Source: Marinomonas sp. THO17 (GTDB lineage Bacteria; Pseudomonadota; Gammaproteobacteria; Pseudomonadales; Marinomonadaceae). From it: DNA of 64,000 nucleotides. The notes beneath the pieces are model-generated. The model made no database searches. It saw nothing but the letters and a program-made list of their open reading frames with translations, and was not told where the DNA came from. A program made the translations under genes and the position numbers. The stretch spans positions 1,244,501 to 1,308,500 of the forward strand of contig NZ_AP031575.1 in NCBI RefSeq assembly GCF_040436405.1. Direction: 5' to 3'. Below, in pieces: positions 1-8,099 of the stretch (the first letter of the stretch is position 1; each line of letters opens with the position of its first letter).

Positions 1-245
1 ATCGAACTGTACAGACTCGGGGTTTCAATAAATTTAGCAAAGTTCGCCAGGCCAACAAAATCCCCAGCTTTGCTCTCCACACTTTTCGACAACAAGGTGT
101 ATAAAGGCAAGACAACACAGATAAAAAGTGCCAATACACCAATGGCTAAAATGCCACCCAAACTCCATTCGTCGAAGCTACGACGTGACAACCAGCTTGG
201 CTTAGGGGATGCATGCAAAGTCAAACTTTGGCTGGATTGACTCAT
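1..245 (-). CDS. ABC transporter permease, 2-aminoethylphosphonate type (partial)
   Basis: Only the first 81 codons are in the window; the gene runs off the left edge. The ATG at 243-245 overlaps the TGA of the upstream ATPase gene as ATGA, so the two are probably translationally coupled. A hydrophilic start of about 28 residues leads into a membrane segment (about 29-51, rich in Leu, Val and Ile) followed by a stretch containing GLANFAKF, the usual beginning of the first periplasmic loop in ABC permeases of this kind. Following phnS- and phnT-like genes, it is probably the inner-membrane channel of a 2-aminoethylphosphonate importer, which in this family is often one fused two-domain permease. 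That assignment rests on context because only the N-terminus is visible. Confidence 0.8.
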   Translation of the reverse strand, partial: MSQSSQSLTLHASPKPSWLSRRSFDEWSLGGILAIGVLALFICVVLPLYTLLSKSVESKAGDFVGLANFAKFIETPSLYSS

Positions 246-1318
246 ACCTCACCTCCAAAGATATGCAAACGCTCTTGTGGCAGCTGGCACTGCACCTGTT
301 GCCCTTGAGTCAGCTGCAAACGAGACATTTCATTCATCGAAATGTCTGCCAAAATGGTTTCTTGATGATCTTTCGGCTGCAATAAAGAACGCACTCTAGA
401 GCCAAGGAATTCCAGATGAAGCACTTCTGCATGCAATGCGTTCTGATCCTCGTCCCCTGTACTGAAACGCACATCTTCAGGACGAATCGCCAACTGTACT
501 TGCTCGCCATCGCGCAAATTGCTTGGGGCATCACAATGTAAGGTCAAATTATGAGATTGCATAACCCCTGCACGGGTTACCGTGGCATTGAGGAAATTCA
601 TCTCGCCAACAAATTCCGCCACAAAAGGGGTTTTGGGCTGAGCATAGACTTCTTGCGGCGAGCCGATTTGTTCAATCACCCCCTGATTCATCACGACAAT
701 CTTATCGGCCATGGTGAGGGCTTCTTCTTGGTCATGGGTCACCATAATAGTGGTCACGCCCAACTTTTCTTGCAGCTGCTTAATTTCTTGACGCAAATGC
801 GCCCTTACCCGTGCATCCAAAGCCGAAAGAGGTTCATCCAACAAAAGCAAACCCGGCGAGGTGGCCAAGGCTCTCGCTAACGCCACCCTTTGTTGTTGCC
901 CGCCAGACAATTGTGCTGGGTATTTCTCTTCACTGCCCGATAAGCCAACAGTGGCTAACAATTCACTGACCTTGCTGCGGCGATCACTGGCACTGACGTT
1001 TTTCGACACCAAGCCATAGGCAATATTATTGGCCACGGTTAAATTGGGAAACAAAGCATAGGATTGGAAAACAATACCAAAATCACGGTGTTTTATGGGG
1101 GTATAGGTAATGTTTTCGCCAGCCTGAAAAATGTCGCCTGATACAGGAGTGTCCAAGCCCGCGATGATTCTTAACAGGCTAGTTTTACCACATCCTGATG
1201 GCCCCAAAAAACACACAAATTCCCCCTCTTGAATGTGAAGAGAAATGTCTTTTAAGGCTTGATGTGAGCCAAATGTCTGATGAATATGTTGCATTTCTAA
1301 ATAGGCTTGGGTCGACAT
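242..1318 (-). CDS. phnT: ABC transporter ATP-binding protein, 2-aminoethylphosphonate uptake (PhnT-like)
   Basis: Cytoplasmic ATPase that would energise phosphonate import. In the 358-residue protein from MSTQAYLE, Walker A GPSGCGKTS is at about 39-47, the Q-loop at about 85, the signature LSGGQ at 137-141 and Walker B LLLLDEP at 157-163. About 120 further C-terminal residues contain the QLAIRPEDV segment of a TOBE domain, placing it with importers of the CUT1/MOI type. The reading frame is open to 1390, but the ATG at 1316-1318 is preferred: an AGAGGA ribosome site lies just upstream and homologues start close to the ABC fold. It follows the binding-protein gene after a strong hairpin and overlaps the permease gene by ATGA. 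The substrate is inferred from operon composition with a PhnR-like regulator. Confidence 0.88.
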   Translation of the reverse strand: MSTQAYLEMQHIHQTFGSHQALKDISLHIQEGEFVCFLGPSGCGKTSLLRIIAGLDTPVSGDIFQAGENITYTPIKHRDFGIVFQSYALFPNLTVANNIAYGLVSKNVSASDRRSKVSELLATVGLSGSEEKYPAQLSGGQQQRVALARALATSPGLLLLDEPLSALDARVRAHLRQEIKQLQEKLGVTTIMVTHDQEEALTMADKIVVMNQGVIEQIGSPQEVYAQPKTPFVAEFVGEMNFLNATVTRAGVMQSHNLTLHCDAPSNLRDGEQVQLAIRPEDVRFSTGDEDQNALHAEVLHLEFLGSRVRSLLQPKDHQETILADISMNEMSRLQLTQGQQVQCQLPQERLHIFGGEV

Positions 1319-1416
1319 GAGATCCTCTGCTTTAAATAGTCTGTTTTGTGATGGCCCGTTAATGGCACACTGAACCATGACAAAACCCACTGAAAATGGG
1401 TTAATTAGAAAGCGCA

Positions 1417-1442
1417 GGAAATAGGGCGTATGCCCTATTTCC
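1417..1442 (-). promoter_or_regulatory. Intra-operon hairpin between phnS and phnT
   Basis: Perfect 11-bp inverted repeat (GGAAATAGGGC, loop GTAT, GCCCTATTTCC) nine bases after the phnS stop and about 100 bases before the phnT start. No U-run follows on the minus strand, so it looks like an mRNA-stabilising or partially terminating hairpin. Such structures behind binding-protein genes commonly keep the binding protein in excess over the membrane complex; that role is inferred here. Confidence 0.75.
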
Positions 1443-1450
1443 GCATGGGT

Positions 1451-2479
1451 TTATTTGGCTTCACTCTTGTTGTCATAACGCTCTTGCCATTGCGCAAGGA
1501 TCTTAGTGCGGTTATCCGCTGACCATTCAAAATCATTATCGATGATGAGTTCTTCCGCGTTTGCAGGGAAGAATTCAACGGGTTTTGCCACACCTGGCAT
1601 GGCCACTACGGCATAACCTTCGTTGTACATTTCATTCGCCTGTCTCGAAACTGTCCAATCCACTAAGGTTTTCGCCGCCGCCAACTTATCCGTTCCTTTT
1701 ACAATCGCTGTGGCTTCCATATCCCAACCCAATCCTTCGGTTGGAAAAACGATATCCAGTGGTGCGCCCTGTTTCTTAGATTTAGCGGCACGGAAGGCAA
1801 AGGATATACCAATTGGGATTTCACCCGCTGCCGCCAATTTGCATGGCTTAGAACCAGAATGCGTGTAGCGGTTAATGTTTTTATGCAAACCATCCATGTA
1901 TGCCCAGCCCTCTTTTTCGCCAAAGATCTGCAGCCAGCTACTCACGTCTAAGAAGCCCGTACCAGAAGAATTCGGGTTAGGCATGATAATGTGATCTTGA
2001 TAAACGGGTTTGGTTAAGTCAGCCCAAGAGGTTGGTTTAGGTAAGTTAAGCTTTTCGGCTTCCACTGTGTTGAAGCAAATGGCAGCCATCCAGGCATCCA
2101 TTCCAGTCCAAACAGGGTTAGCATCCATATCTTTGAATTTGTCAGATAACTTGTCATAGCCTTTTGGCTTATAAGATTCCAGCATGTTTTCATTCTTCAG
2201 CAACATTAAACTGGTTGCCGCCAATCCCCACACCACATCAGCCTGAGGATTTTCTTTTTCTGCAAGCAATTTTGCTGTAACGATACCGGTTGAATCACGT
2301 ACCCAGTTAATTTTGATTTCTGGGTGCTCTTCATTAAAACGTTTTGCGTATTTCTTCAGATCTTCCGCTTCAATCGCAGTGTAGACAGTCAATTCCGTCT
2401 TCGCCGCATGAGCCGCCATTGAAATGGTAGTGATGCCTGCTAAAACAGCCAGACGTTTAAATAGGGTCTTCTGAGTCAT
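1451..2479 (-). CDS. phnS: 2-aminoethylphosphonate ABC transporter substrate-binding protein (PhnS-like)
   Basis: A 342-residue periplasmic binding protein. A Sec signal peptide (KRLAVLAGITTISMAAHA) probably ends at AHA-AK near residue 26. The mature part begins TELTVYTAIEAED and contains the WVRDSTGIVTAKLLAEKENPQADVVWG segment in pieces typical of the iron/phosphonate-type family 1 extracellular binding proteins. Length fits the family. It is the first transporter gene of the operon, downstream of the GntR-type regulator and a palindromic operator, and is followed by a stable hairpin, then the ATPase and permease. The 2-aminoethylphosphonate specificity comes from resemblance to the PhnS2 type and from the PhnR-like neighbour; a related alkylphosphonate or organic phosphate cannot be excluded. 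Confidence 0.85.
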   Translation of the reverse strand: MTQKTLFKRLAVLAGITTISMAAHAAKTELTVYTAIEAEDLKKYAKRFNEEHPEIKINWVRDSTGIVTAKLLAEKENPQADVVWGLAATSLMLLKNENMLESYKPKGYDKLSDKFKDMDANPVWTGMDAWMAAICFNTVEAEKLNLPKPTSWADLTKPVYQDHIIMPNPNSSGTGFLDVSSWLQIFGEKEGWAYMDGLHKNINRYTHSGSKPCKLAAAGEIPIGISFAFRAAKSKKQGAPLDIVFPTEGLGWDMEATAIVKGTDKLAAAKTLVDWTVSRQANEMYNEGYAVVAMPGVAKPVEFFPANAEELIIDNDFEWSADNRTKILAQWQERYDNKSEAK

Positions 2480-2507
2480 CTCTTTTCTCCATACATCGGG
2501 GGTCGTT

Positions 2508-2525
2508 ATCTGGTATATACCAGAT
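2508..2525. promoter_or_regulatory. Palindromic operator, HutC/GntR type (probable PhnR site)
   Basis: ATCTGGTATATACCAGAT is a perfect 18-bp palindrome in the gap between phnR and phnS. Its centre, GTATATAC, fits the GT-N-TA-N-AC core described for HutC-subfamily GntR regulators, the subfamily to which the adjacent regulator belongs. It lies just downstream of the predicted -10 of the phnS promoter, so binding would block initiation; an inducing phosphonate or metabolite would release it. Confidence 0.8.
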
Positions 2526-2528
2526 TGC

Positions 2529-2558
2529 TATATGCAAAATAGCAGCCAAATATTTCAA
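2529..2558 (-). promoter_or_regulatory. Predicted promoter of the phnS operon
   Basis: On the minus strand TTGAAA (2553-2558) is followed after 18 bases by CATATA (2529-2534), and the operator palindrome begins four bases later, over the expected start point. The -10 match is modest, so the exact box is uncertain; the placement against the operator is the main support. Confidence 0.4.
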
Positions 2559-2621
2559 AAGGATGACGGAAATCTGAAATTGATGACTTATTAAAAGAAA
2601 ATGAACACTCTGCAGTAAGCG

Positions 2622-3329
2622 TCAATCACTCACTGAGATATGAATATTTACCGCATCATGACGCCAATATTCATAGTCTATTTCTAACACTTTTTTGGCG
2701 CTTGTATAATTGATACGTTCTATCTGTAAACCCGGTTGACCCGCGGCAATCCCTAGATCATTGGCGGCATTCGCAGGTAAGGAAGTGGAATTAAAAGACA
2801 GATCCATGTCGCGATATTCTTGTTGATACTTGCGTTTTAATATCTGACTTAACGACTCGGTGAGGTCTTCATTTTCAATACCCGGCAGCAATGTATGGTT
2901 GATGTACATCTTTTCAATTAACACCGGACGCTGATCGATATAACGACGACGATGTAAAAAAAGCACCGGATCTCCCGGCTGAATGTTCATTAATTGCGCA
3001 ATTTTTTCAGTGGCTGGTTCAATTTGTTGCACAAGCTTTTCCGTACTTGGCTGACAGCCTTGCTCAGCCACATACAAGTTAAAGCTTAAATGGCGGGCTG
3101 GGTTATAAATCACCGCGGGTGGGGAAACAAACCAGCCACGACGATTTTGTCGGTAAATAAGCCCTTCTGCTTCTAGATTTTTAAGCGCCTGACGAATGGT
3201 GACCCGAGTAAGATTAAACTCTTCCCTTATTTCTCTTTCCGATGGCAATTTACTGCCGGAGATCAATTGGTTACTGGCAATAAGCTCACTGAAATATTGT
3301 TGTAAGTGGTGATAATGCGGCGTGGACAT
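2622..3329 (-). CDS. phnR: GntR-family regulator with UTRA domain, phosphonate utilisation (PhnR-like)
   Basis: 235 residues. The N-terminal winged helix-turn-helix (about 10-70) carries the GntR signature LPSEREIREEFNLTRVT and RQALKNLEAEGLIYR. The rest (about 80-235) is a HutC-type UTRA ligand domain with the usual PVLFLHRRRYIDQRPVLIEKMYI block. It is transcribed in the same direction as phnS with 142 bp between them, a gap that holds the palindrome at 2508-2525. The gene therefore probably represses, or is part of, the phosphonate operon. The start at 3329 gives MSTPHYHHLQQYFSELI, a normal beginning for the family. The precise effector is unknown. Confidence 0.85.
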   Translation of the reverse strand: MSTPHYHHLQQYFSELIASNQLISGSKLPSEREIREEFNLTRVTIRQALKNLEAEGLIYRQNRRGWFVSPPAVIYNPARHLSFNLYVAEQGCQPSTEKLVQQIEPATEKIAQLMNIQPGDPVLFLHRRRYIDQRPVLIEKMYINHTLLPGIENEDLTESLSQILKRKYQQEYRDMDLSFNSTSLPANAANDLGIAAGQPGLQIERINYTSAKKVLEIDYEYWRHDAVNIHISVSD

Positions 3330-3441
3330 ACTCAGCGGCTCCTAAACGATTGACTCTTAATGCTTATATCACCAGCCTTGTGTTTGCAGACTTTGGCTGA
3401 TGACACAAAATAGAAAGGATCCAAATTAAAACAAATAGCCA

Positions 3442-4323
3442 TTAACGAAACAAATTTTCTATGCATGTCGCTCGTAAACTTGGTTTCGCTATTATGCTAT
3501 TCATACCCTGTGCCATGCATTGCGAATACTTTTCAATATGCTCATCTAGAACTCGTTGCCCTTCGCTTGGCGTCATCTTTAACAAGGTTTCGACAAAGGA
3601 ATAAGGGCCAACTTGAAAGTGTTGGTAATCAATGGGGGCATTCCAATCACCTCCCCAAATAAAAAAACCATGCTCAGCAAACCGCTCAACAACCTCTTCC
3701 GACATACCAAGACGCGCGGCTTTACCTGGACGATATTGTAAACGGTTTACCGCATAATACGCACTTTCCTGCGGATAGATTTGCGCACTGCCATCTGCCT
3801 CAATACGAATAAAAGGGTTTTGCACCGGATTAATGTCTATGGCCGCACCATAGGCATGTAATGACCAGCGTTTACCGCCGAATACTGCCCGCCCATTAAA
3901 AGCAGAGGAGTTATTCTCCCTCATCGAGGCATGATCATTCCCCCCATAAAATTCAATAGGCTTGGCTTGATAAATAACAAACTCTTGTTTCAAGAGTTCA
4001 TTCATGAGTAAAGCCACTTTAGGAGCAAGCAAATCCAACACAACAAACTGACCATCGTCCATTATTTGCCCTTGTGCGTTCACATAACGGAATAGAACTT
4101 TTTTCAATCTGGTACAAGGTACAGGATTGGCATTGGTTATTACTCCTGCTGTTTCTAACGACTTACAATATGCAGAAGATAAAGAAAAATAACGGTTTCC
4201 CCCCGCAGACGGAGTATTGGCAGCAATAGAAAACAAAGGAATAAAAAAGATGACGTACAATCCAACTTTCAAGACAAGCTTGCTTAACTCAACTGGCGAT
4301 ACAAGATACACAGAGCGACCCAT
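3442..4323 (-). CDS. Secreted M15-family zinc peptidase (D-Ala-D-Ala carboxypeptidase / endopeptidase-like)
   Basis: 293 residues with an N-terminal signal peptide or anchor (VLKVGLYVIFFIPLFSIAA, about 18-35), so it acts in the periplasm. The zinc site of family M15 is visible: SLHAYGAAID gives His156 and Asp163, and YQHFQ gives His235 after the GGDW motif at 224-227. The pattern fits the M15C group, which cleaves peptide stems of peptidoglycan. It has no obvious partner: upstream lies the alpha/beta hydrolase in the same direction after a 133-bp gap, and downstream the phosphonate regulator. The exact bond cleaved (D-Ala-D-Ala or L-Ala-D-Glu) cannot be told from the motif. Confidence 0.85.
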   Translation of the reverse strand: MGRSVYLVSPVELSKLVLKVGLYVIFFIPLFSIAANTPSAGGNRYFSLSSAYCKSLETAGVITNANPVPCTRLKKVLFRYVNAQGQIMDDGQFVVLDLLAPKVALLMNELLKQEFVIYQAKPIEFYGGNDHASMRENNSSAFNGRAVFGGKRWSLHAYGAAIDINPVQNPFIRIEADGSAQIYPQESAYYAVNRLQYRPGKAARLGMSEEVVERFAEHGFFIWGGDWNAPIDYQHFQVGPYSFVETLLKMTPSEGQRVLDEHIEKYSQCMAQGMNSIIAKPSLRATCIENLFR

Positions 4324-4456
4324 TAAATTATTTATGTAAAACCTTTAATGCATATAAAGCTGGCACACCTAAACCCAGTTATTGATCCTAGCTTAGGAAT
4401 AATAGCCAAGAAAACTAGAGAAGGTGAGATTGAGTCTGAGAGAATACGCTTTGTGT

Positions 4457-5275
4457 TCAATTTTCAAAGAAACGGCGAATCTCTTTAACCAAAATGTCAG
4501 GCTTCTCTTCAATAATCAAATGCCCAGACTCAGGAACAGTAACCAATTCGGAGCCTTTAATTTTACTATGAAGAAGATGCGCTTGTTCAACAGGAATCCA
4601 TTGATCTTCTTCTCCCCACAAAATTAATGTCGGCACATTAAAATGAGAAAATTTATCCTGAAACTCATCCGTATACTTTGAATCCGCTTGGGCAATTTGC
4701 CGATAAAAAGCACTCTTGCCCTCTTCACCTGACCAAGGGGCAAGAATCCCCTGAATGGTTGCTTGAGTTAATGGCTGATAAGCAGCCGTTTTTATATAGG
4801 CTTCCACAATGGCAGCATGGATAAAATCAGGAACTTCTGCAAAAGCGGTTTCGTATTTCTCAATATGTTTAAAAAAAGGTGAGCCCCAAGGCGACAAGGC
4901 GACTGGATCAATCACAACCATCTTCTTGTACTGGCGTTGATCCAATAAATAGCTTCTCAATACCGTGGTACCACCAAAGTCATGTCCCACAATCAAAGGC
5001 AAATCCAATTGCCAATACTCTATCAAAGCATCCAACAACGAATTTTGTATTTTTAAAGAGACATCCCCATTACTTTTATCAGATTCACCATAACCCAATA
5101 AATCGAAATAATAGACCTTATAATGGCTTGAAAAGGCTTTTATCAAATGCCTGAGATTAAATGATGACCAAGGAGTGCCATGCACCAAAATCAGTGCTTC
5201 TCCTTCCCCTTCAACCCCATATTTCACTTTCCTACCTTGATAGTCAAAAGTGTAGGGCAAACTCCAATGCGTCAT
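4457..5275 (-). CDS. Alpha/beta hydrolase with aspartate nucleophile (dehalogenase / epoxide hydrolase-like)
   Basis: 272 residues with the alpha/beta-hydrolase layout: oxyanion-hole motif HGTPWSSF at 32-39, nucleophile elbow GHDFGG with Asp99, acid region LILWGEEDQWIP at about 219-230 and catalytic His in ESGHLI near 255. An Asp in the elbow marks haloalkane dehalogenases, fluoroacetate dehalogenases and epoxide hydrolases, rather than serine esterases. No signal peptide is seen, so it should be cytoplasmic. It has its own start with an AAAAAGGAG ribosome site, and its neighbours do not suggest a pathway. The substrate is unknown. Confidence 0.82.
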   Translation of the reverse strand: MTHWSLPYTFDYQGRKVKYGVEGEGEALILVHGTPWSSFNLRHLIKAFSSHYKVYYFDLLGYGESDKSNGDVSLKIQNSLLDALIEYWQLDLPLIVGHDFGGTTVLRSYLLDQRQYKKMVVIDPVALSPWGSPFFKHIEKYETAFAEVPDFIHAAIVEAYIKTAAYQPLTQATIQGILAPWSGEEGKSAFYRQIAQADSKYTDEFQDKFSHFNVPTLILWGEEDQWIPVEQAHLLHSKIKGSELVTVPESGHLIIEEKPDILVKEIRRFFEN

Positions 5276-5376
5276 TTGTGCTCCTTTTTAGGTTTTATTA
5301 ACCCCCTAGAGTTAAATTCAATAAATCCAACGACGTGAGATAGTAATAACCAAAGATAGACACACAAAAGCTAAAC

Positions 5377-5793
5377 CTATGGCTGCTTATCAAACACCTT
5401 AACGCCGTCGGGTATTTGATACCAATCTTGCTTTTCACTCACCCATACATGGGCAGTGGGTTGTATAACACGAGTATCGGATAAATTACTCGGCTTGAGC
5501 TTTATTTTATCTGGGTCATTGGGATCAAAATGATAAATGCGGTTACCACAGGTCGGACAAAATTTGGCTGCGTTGGTATTGCCACTGTCGGCCACTCGAC
5601 TCCAGCTTTTCATTTCACCTTGGAAGGTGACACTGTCTGAGGACACCATAGCGGTGATACTAAACGCACTGGTCGACAGCTTTTGGCATTCTTTGCAATG
5701 ACAAGCCATCACCATAAGCGGTGGTGCCAATAGCTGATATTGTACGTTTCCACACTGACATGAACCGCTTATCGGATAGGTGATACTATTCAA
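5377..5793 (-). CDS. GFA-family zinc protein (CENP-V/GFA domain)
   Basis: 138 residues making one GFA domain. The metal-binding cysteines are all present: C12-x-C14 (GSCQCG), C31-x-C33-x2-C36 (CHCKEC) and C79-x2-C82 (CPTC). The family is named for glutathione-dependent formaldehyde activation, but most small members have no proven activity, so only a zinc-binding fold is claimed. It is a single gene with about 60 bp to the next upstream gene and 100 bp to the hydrolase gene downstream, all leftward. Confidence 0.85.
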   Translation of the reverse strand: MNSITYPISGSCQCGNVQYQLLAPPLMVMACHCKECQKLSTSAFSITAMVSSDSVTFQGEMKSWSRVADSGNTNAAKFCPTCGNRIYHFDPNDPDKIKLKPSNLSDTRVIQPTAHVWVSEKQDWYQIPDGVKVFDKQP

Positions 5794-5855
5794 TTTACTC
5801 TCCTTGCTTATTCCACCATGACATCATTAATGGCAATGCGATTAAAAGCCTATGA

Positions 5856-6203
5856 CTAATCGTCTTGCAAGCGTCTTGCCCAATTGCCATCATGAAAGCA
5901 CTCGCAATTTTCTTCTGTATCGTAGGCAATATGCTTTTGAATCGTCCTAATGCGAATGCCCAAAGCTTTCAATCCATCATGAATCTGTTGCTGTAACTGC
6001 TGATTCGCAGCGGAGGCTTTAAAGGCCTCAAGATGTTCGTTGGTATCAAAGATACAAGTCACCCGCAAACTGTCTGGGAAACGGTCGTATTGAGCACTGT
6101 GAGTAAGCCACTCAAAACCTTGAATCTTCTTGAGAGCAGACTCACACACGTCCGTCAGCGCTAAGCGGATTTGATTATCAAGCTTCTTATCGGATTTACG
6201 CAT
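5856..6203 (-). CDS. Conserved hypothetical protein, 115 aa
   Basis: A soluble, charged protein starting MRKSDKKLDNQIRLAL and containing FPDSLRVTCIFDT near residue 50. The layout is helix (8-28), a beta-strand pair around 45-55, an amphipathic helix (55-80) and a Cys/His-containing tail (ENCECFHDGNW). Similar proteins are widespread in gammaproteobacteria and are often labelled 'Fis family regulator', but no Fis-like helix-turn-helix is visible here, so that label is not adopted. Function unknown. Confidence 0.7.
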   Translation of the reverse strand: MRKSDKKLDNQIRLALTDVCESALKKIQGFEWLTHSAQYDRFPDSLRVTCIFDTNEHLEAFKASAANQQLQQQIHDGLKALGIRIRTIQKHIAYDTEENCECFHDGNWARRLQDD

Positions 6204-6267
6204 GATGATTAGATGTCAAATATAAGTATTGCAAACTTCTACCATTTTACTTTACACATATCCATTG

Positions 6268-6750
6268 TTAGGACGCACTCTGCTTGGTCAAGTCCTGAAT
6301 ATCCAGTCGGTCTACTTCCCTACCCAATATTCGCTTATAGTCAATCAAGCGATGCACTGGCATCACGGGTAAGATGATGCCTTGATAATCTTTGTAAACG
6401 GACTCATAAAAATGAATCTCAAGAGGATGCCATGAAGCATCTTGGTGGGATTGTATCCTTGTGTTCTGCGACAAGCCAATTTCAATTTTTTGTCCCTGAT
6501 AGACCAATTGGCAATACTCTAGATCCCAACCATATTCCACATAATGCCCTAACGGTTTTGATATGAATGGGGCCAAATAGGGATAAAGCTTACTGATATT
6601 GTCATTATGAATATAAAGATCTATGTCAGCGATATCACGACATCCTCCGTGGATCGTCGCTGCTAATCCTCCAACAATTTGAAACTCGACTTGCTCCCTC
6701 TCCAATAGACCTTTCAACCAAAGTAAAGCAACTTTAACCTTATTACTCAT
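6268..6750 (-). CDS. Nucleotidyltransferase-fold protein
   Basis: 160 residues. The N-terminal part has the minimal nucleotidyltransferase signature: VGGLAATIHG (about 26-35) followed by RDIADIDLYI with Asp42 and Asp44 as likely metal ligands. A conserved-looking HRLIDYKRILGREVDRLDI segment near 140-155 resembles the C-terminal part of small polymerase-beta-type nucleotidyltransferases. The start is well fixed by an AAGGAGG ribosome site. Directly upstream sit three exact 17-bp tandem repeats. No HEPN or MNT partner gene is adjacent, so a toxin-antitoxin role is not supported; the substrate is unknown. Confidence 0.7.
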   Translation of the reverse strand: MSNKVKVALLWLKGLLEREQVEFQIVGGLAATIHGGCRDIADIDLYIHNDNISKLYPYLAPFISKPLGHYVEYGWDLEYCQLVYQGQKIEIGLSQNTRIQSHQDASWHPLEIHFYESVYKDYQGIILPVMPVHRLIDYKRILGREVDRLDIQDLTKQSAS

Positions 6751-6761
6751 GTGGCCTCCTT

Positions 6762-6812
6762 AGTAATCTGCTGATTTTAGTAATCTGCTGATTTTAGTAA
6801 TCTGCTGATTTT
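6762..6812. repeat. Three exact 17-bp tandem repeats in the leader of the nucleotidyltransferase gene
   Basis: AGTAATCTGCTGATTTT occurs three times without a gap (6762-6778, 6779-6795, 6796-6812), ending 11 bases upstream of the start codon at 6750. On the coding strand the unit is AAAATCAGCAGATTACT. It contains the inner palindrome ATCAGCAGAT. It could be a slippage-prone expression switch or a protein-binding array. Confidence 0.95.
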
Positions 6813-7255
6813 CTTTTTGCAGAACAAGATCAAATCATATTTCTTGGCATGTTCCACCACGTCACCAACAGGGAGGAAAAATAGGCTTGCCAACGCCCGG
6901 GAGACCATTACGAAGAGAGATTGCACCGATGCCTCCTGTCTGGAGGATTTTAGAGACATTAGCAAGACATTCTCGCCTTTCAAGATTGGACAAATCGCTA
7001 TCTTACTTTGTCATCAATTCTAAGAGTCTTAAGCAAACGCCTTAGAACATTTTATTAACATTCAAATAAGTATTCTGTGATTAGGCCAAGTCTACTCCTT
7101 TTCAAAGATCCAGATGCCTGCAACAACCCTGCCGTTGCAGGCATCTATCTTCATTTTTCAAGCAATAATAACGCCCATAACCTATTAACCATTACACATC
7201 AGATCAAAACGTCACTATTGTCTATTTCCCATCAGACACCTATGCGATCTAATGA
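6813..7255. other. Non-coding or decayed stretch
   Basis: No convincing gene. A minus-strand frame of 68 codons (6777-6983) reads MSLKSSRQEASVQSLF from an internal ATG at 6959 and ends inside the 17-bp repeats, but has no ribosome site and matches nothing recognised. It may be a gene remnant. The rest is AT-rich and contains the hairpin at 7112-7146. Confidence 0.5.
7112..7146. other. Perfect 13-bp hairpin
   Basis: AGATGCCTGCAAC and GTTGCAGGCATCT are perfectly complementary around a 9-base loop. On the plus strand a T-rich stretch (ATCTTCATTTTTC) follows; on the minus strand none does. It sits 110 bp past the end of the leftward acetyltransferase gene. It is a possible terminator or regulatory hairpin, but no plus-strand gene needs it. 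Confidence 0.6.
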
Positions 7256-7792
7256 CTACCATAAGCTTGGATCATTTAATGCTTCAACACATTTGGTCGG
7301 GCCAGACATTGTTTGGATTGGACTTGCATCCAATGATTGCGCTAGCCAACCAATTGGCTGACTTAACGGACAAGGCGCTTTCACCTTATTTTCACTGATT
7401 GGTTCGAAGCCCGTTTTGGCATAATAACTTGGGTCGCCATAGGTAAAAACCAAATTGACCTCCAAGGACTTGAGATGATCTAAACCATACTGAATAAGCC
7501 CCTGACCCACTCCCTTTTTTTGCGCCTCTGTGGCAACAGCAAGGGGGGACAAAATAAAGGCAACTTGTCCACTAGAAACCCAAAGGCGGCTAAAAAAGAG
7601 ACAGCCAACAAGAATATCATTTTCTTCTGCGATGCAGCCGATCAAATCTTTCGGCTGAGTGGTCGCCAATAGCTGGGTAACAAAATCCGCAATGATCTGA
7701 CCTTCTGCTTCCCCTTCAGCAGCCGAAAAAACACGCCTAAAAAGCTCAACCACTTCTTGGGATCCTGATTTATTAAAAAGTGAAAACGGCAT
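7256..7792 (-). CDS. GNAT-family N-acetyltransferase
   Basis: 178 residues forming one GNAT fold. The acetyl-CoA pyrophosphate-binding motif A is seen as LAVATEAQKKGVGQGLIQYG (about 82-101), preceded by the strand GQVAFILSP. The following VFTYGDPSYYAKTGFEP block is typical of the YhbS-like branch, where FY.. and GF positions line the substrate site. It probably acetylates a small amine or a protein. It is a lone leftward gene with no operon partner, so the substrate cannot be inferred. Start at 7792 is the only ATG with the full fold. Confidence 0.85.
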   Translation of the reverse strand: MPFSLFNKSGSQEVVELFRRVFSAAEGEAEGQIIADFVTQLLATTQPKDLIGCIAEENDILVGCLFFSRLWVSSGQVAFILSPLAVATEAQKKGVGQGLIQYGLDHLKSLEVNLVFTYGDPSYYAKTGFEPISENKVKAPCPLSQPIGWLAQSLDASPIQTMSGPTKCVEALNDPSLW

Positions 7793-8099
7793 ATTTCTTT
7801 ATCCTTCAGGACGAGATTTAAGTAAGACACCTAGTAAATAGCTATTCAGTAGAACTAATGATTAATTCAGTGCACATCATTGAAATGGTCCAATCATCTT
7901 GATGCAAAATTTTCATCATTTTATAAAACTATATTATGCGTCTATTTTTATTTTGTATTTTTACCTAAATAGCTACTACAGTTTAAAAGCTGGGGAAAAT
8001 CATATTACGAAACTCCCCTGCTATTTTCCATATTTTCACATCGACAAAACGATCTTAAATATTCGAGCGGAGCGATAGACTTTTTTACAAGGAGAACTT
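7793..8099 (+). promoter_or_regulatory. Intergenic region upstream of the decarboxylase gene
   Basis: AT-rich region between divergent genes. An imperfect inverted pair GGGGAAAA / ACTCCCC lies near 7990-8024. The decarboxylase start at 8100 has a strong AAGGAG ribosome site 6 bases upstream. No clear -35/-10 pair could be fixed by eye. Confidence 0.4.

Noticed and set aside
6268..6983. HEPN/MNT-type toxin-antitoxin pair
   Set aside because: Only the nucleotidyltransferase-like gene is convincing; the upstream 68-codon frame has no HEPN motif or ribosome site.
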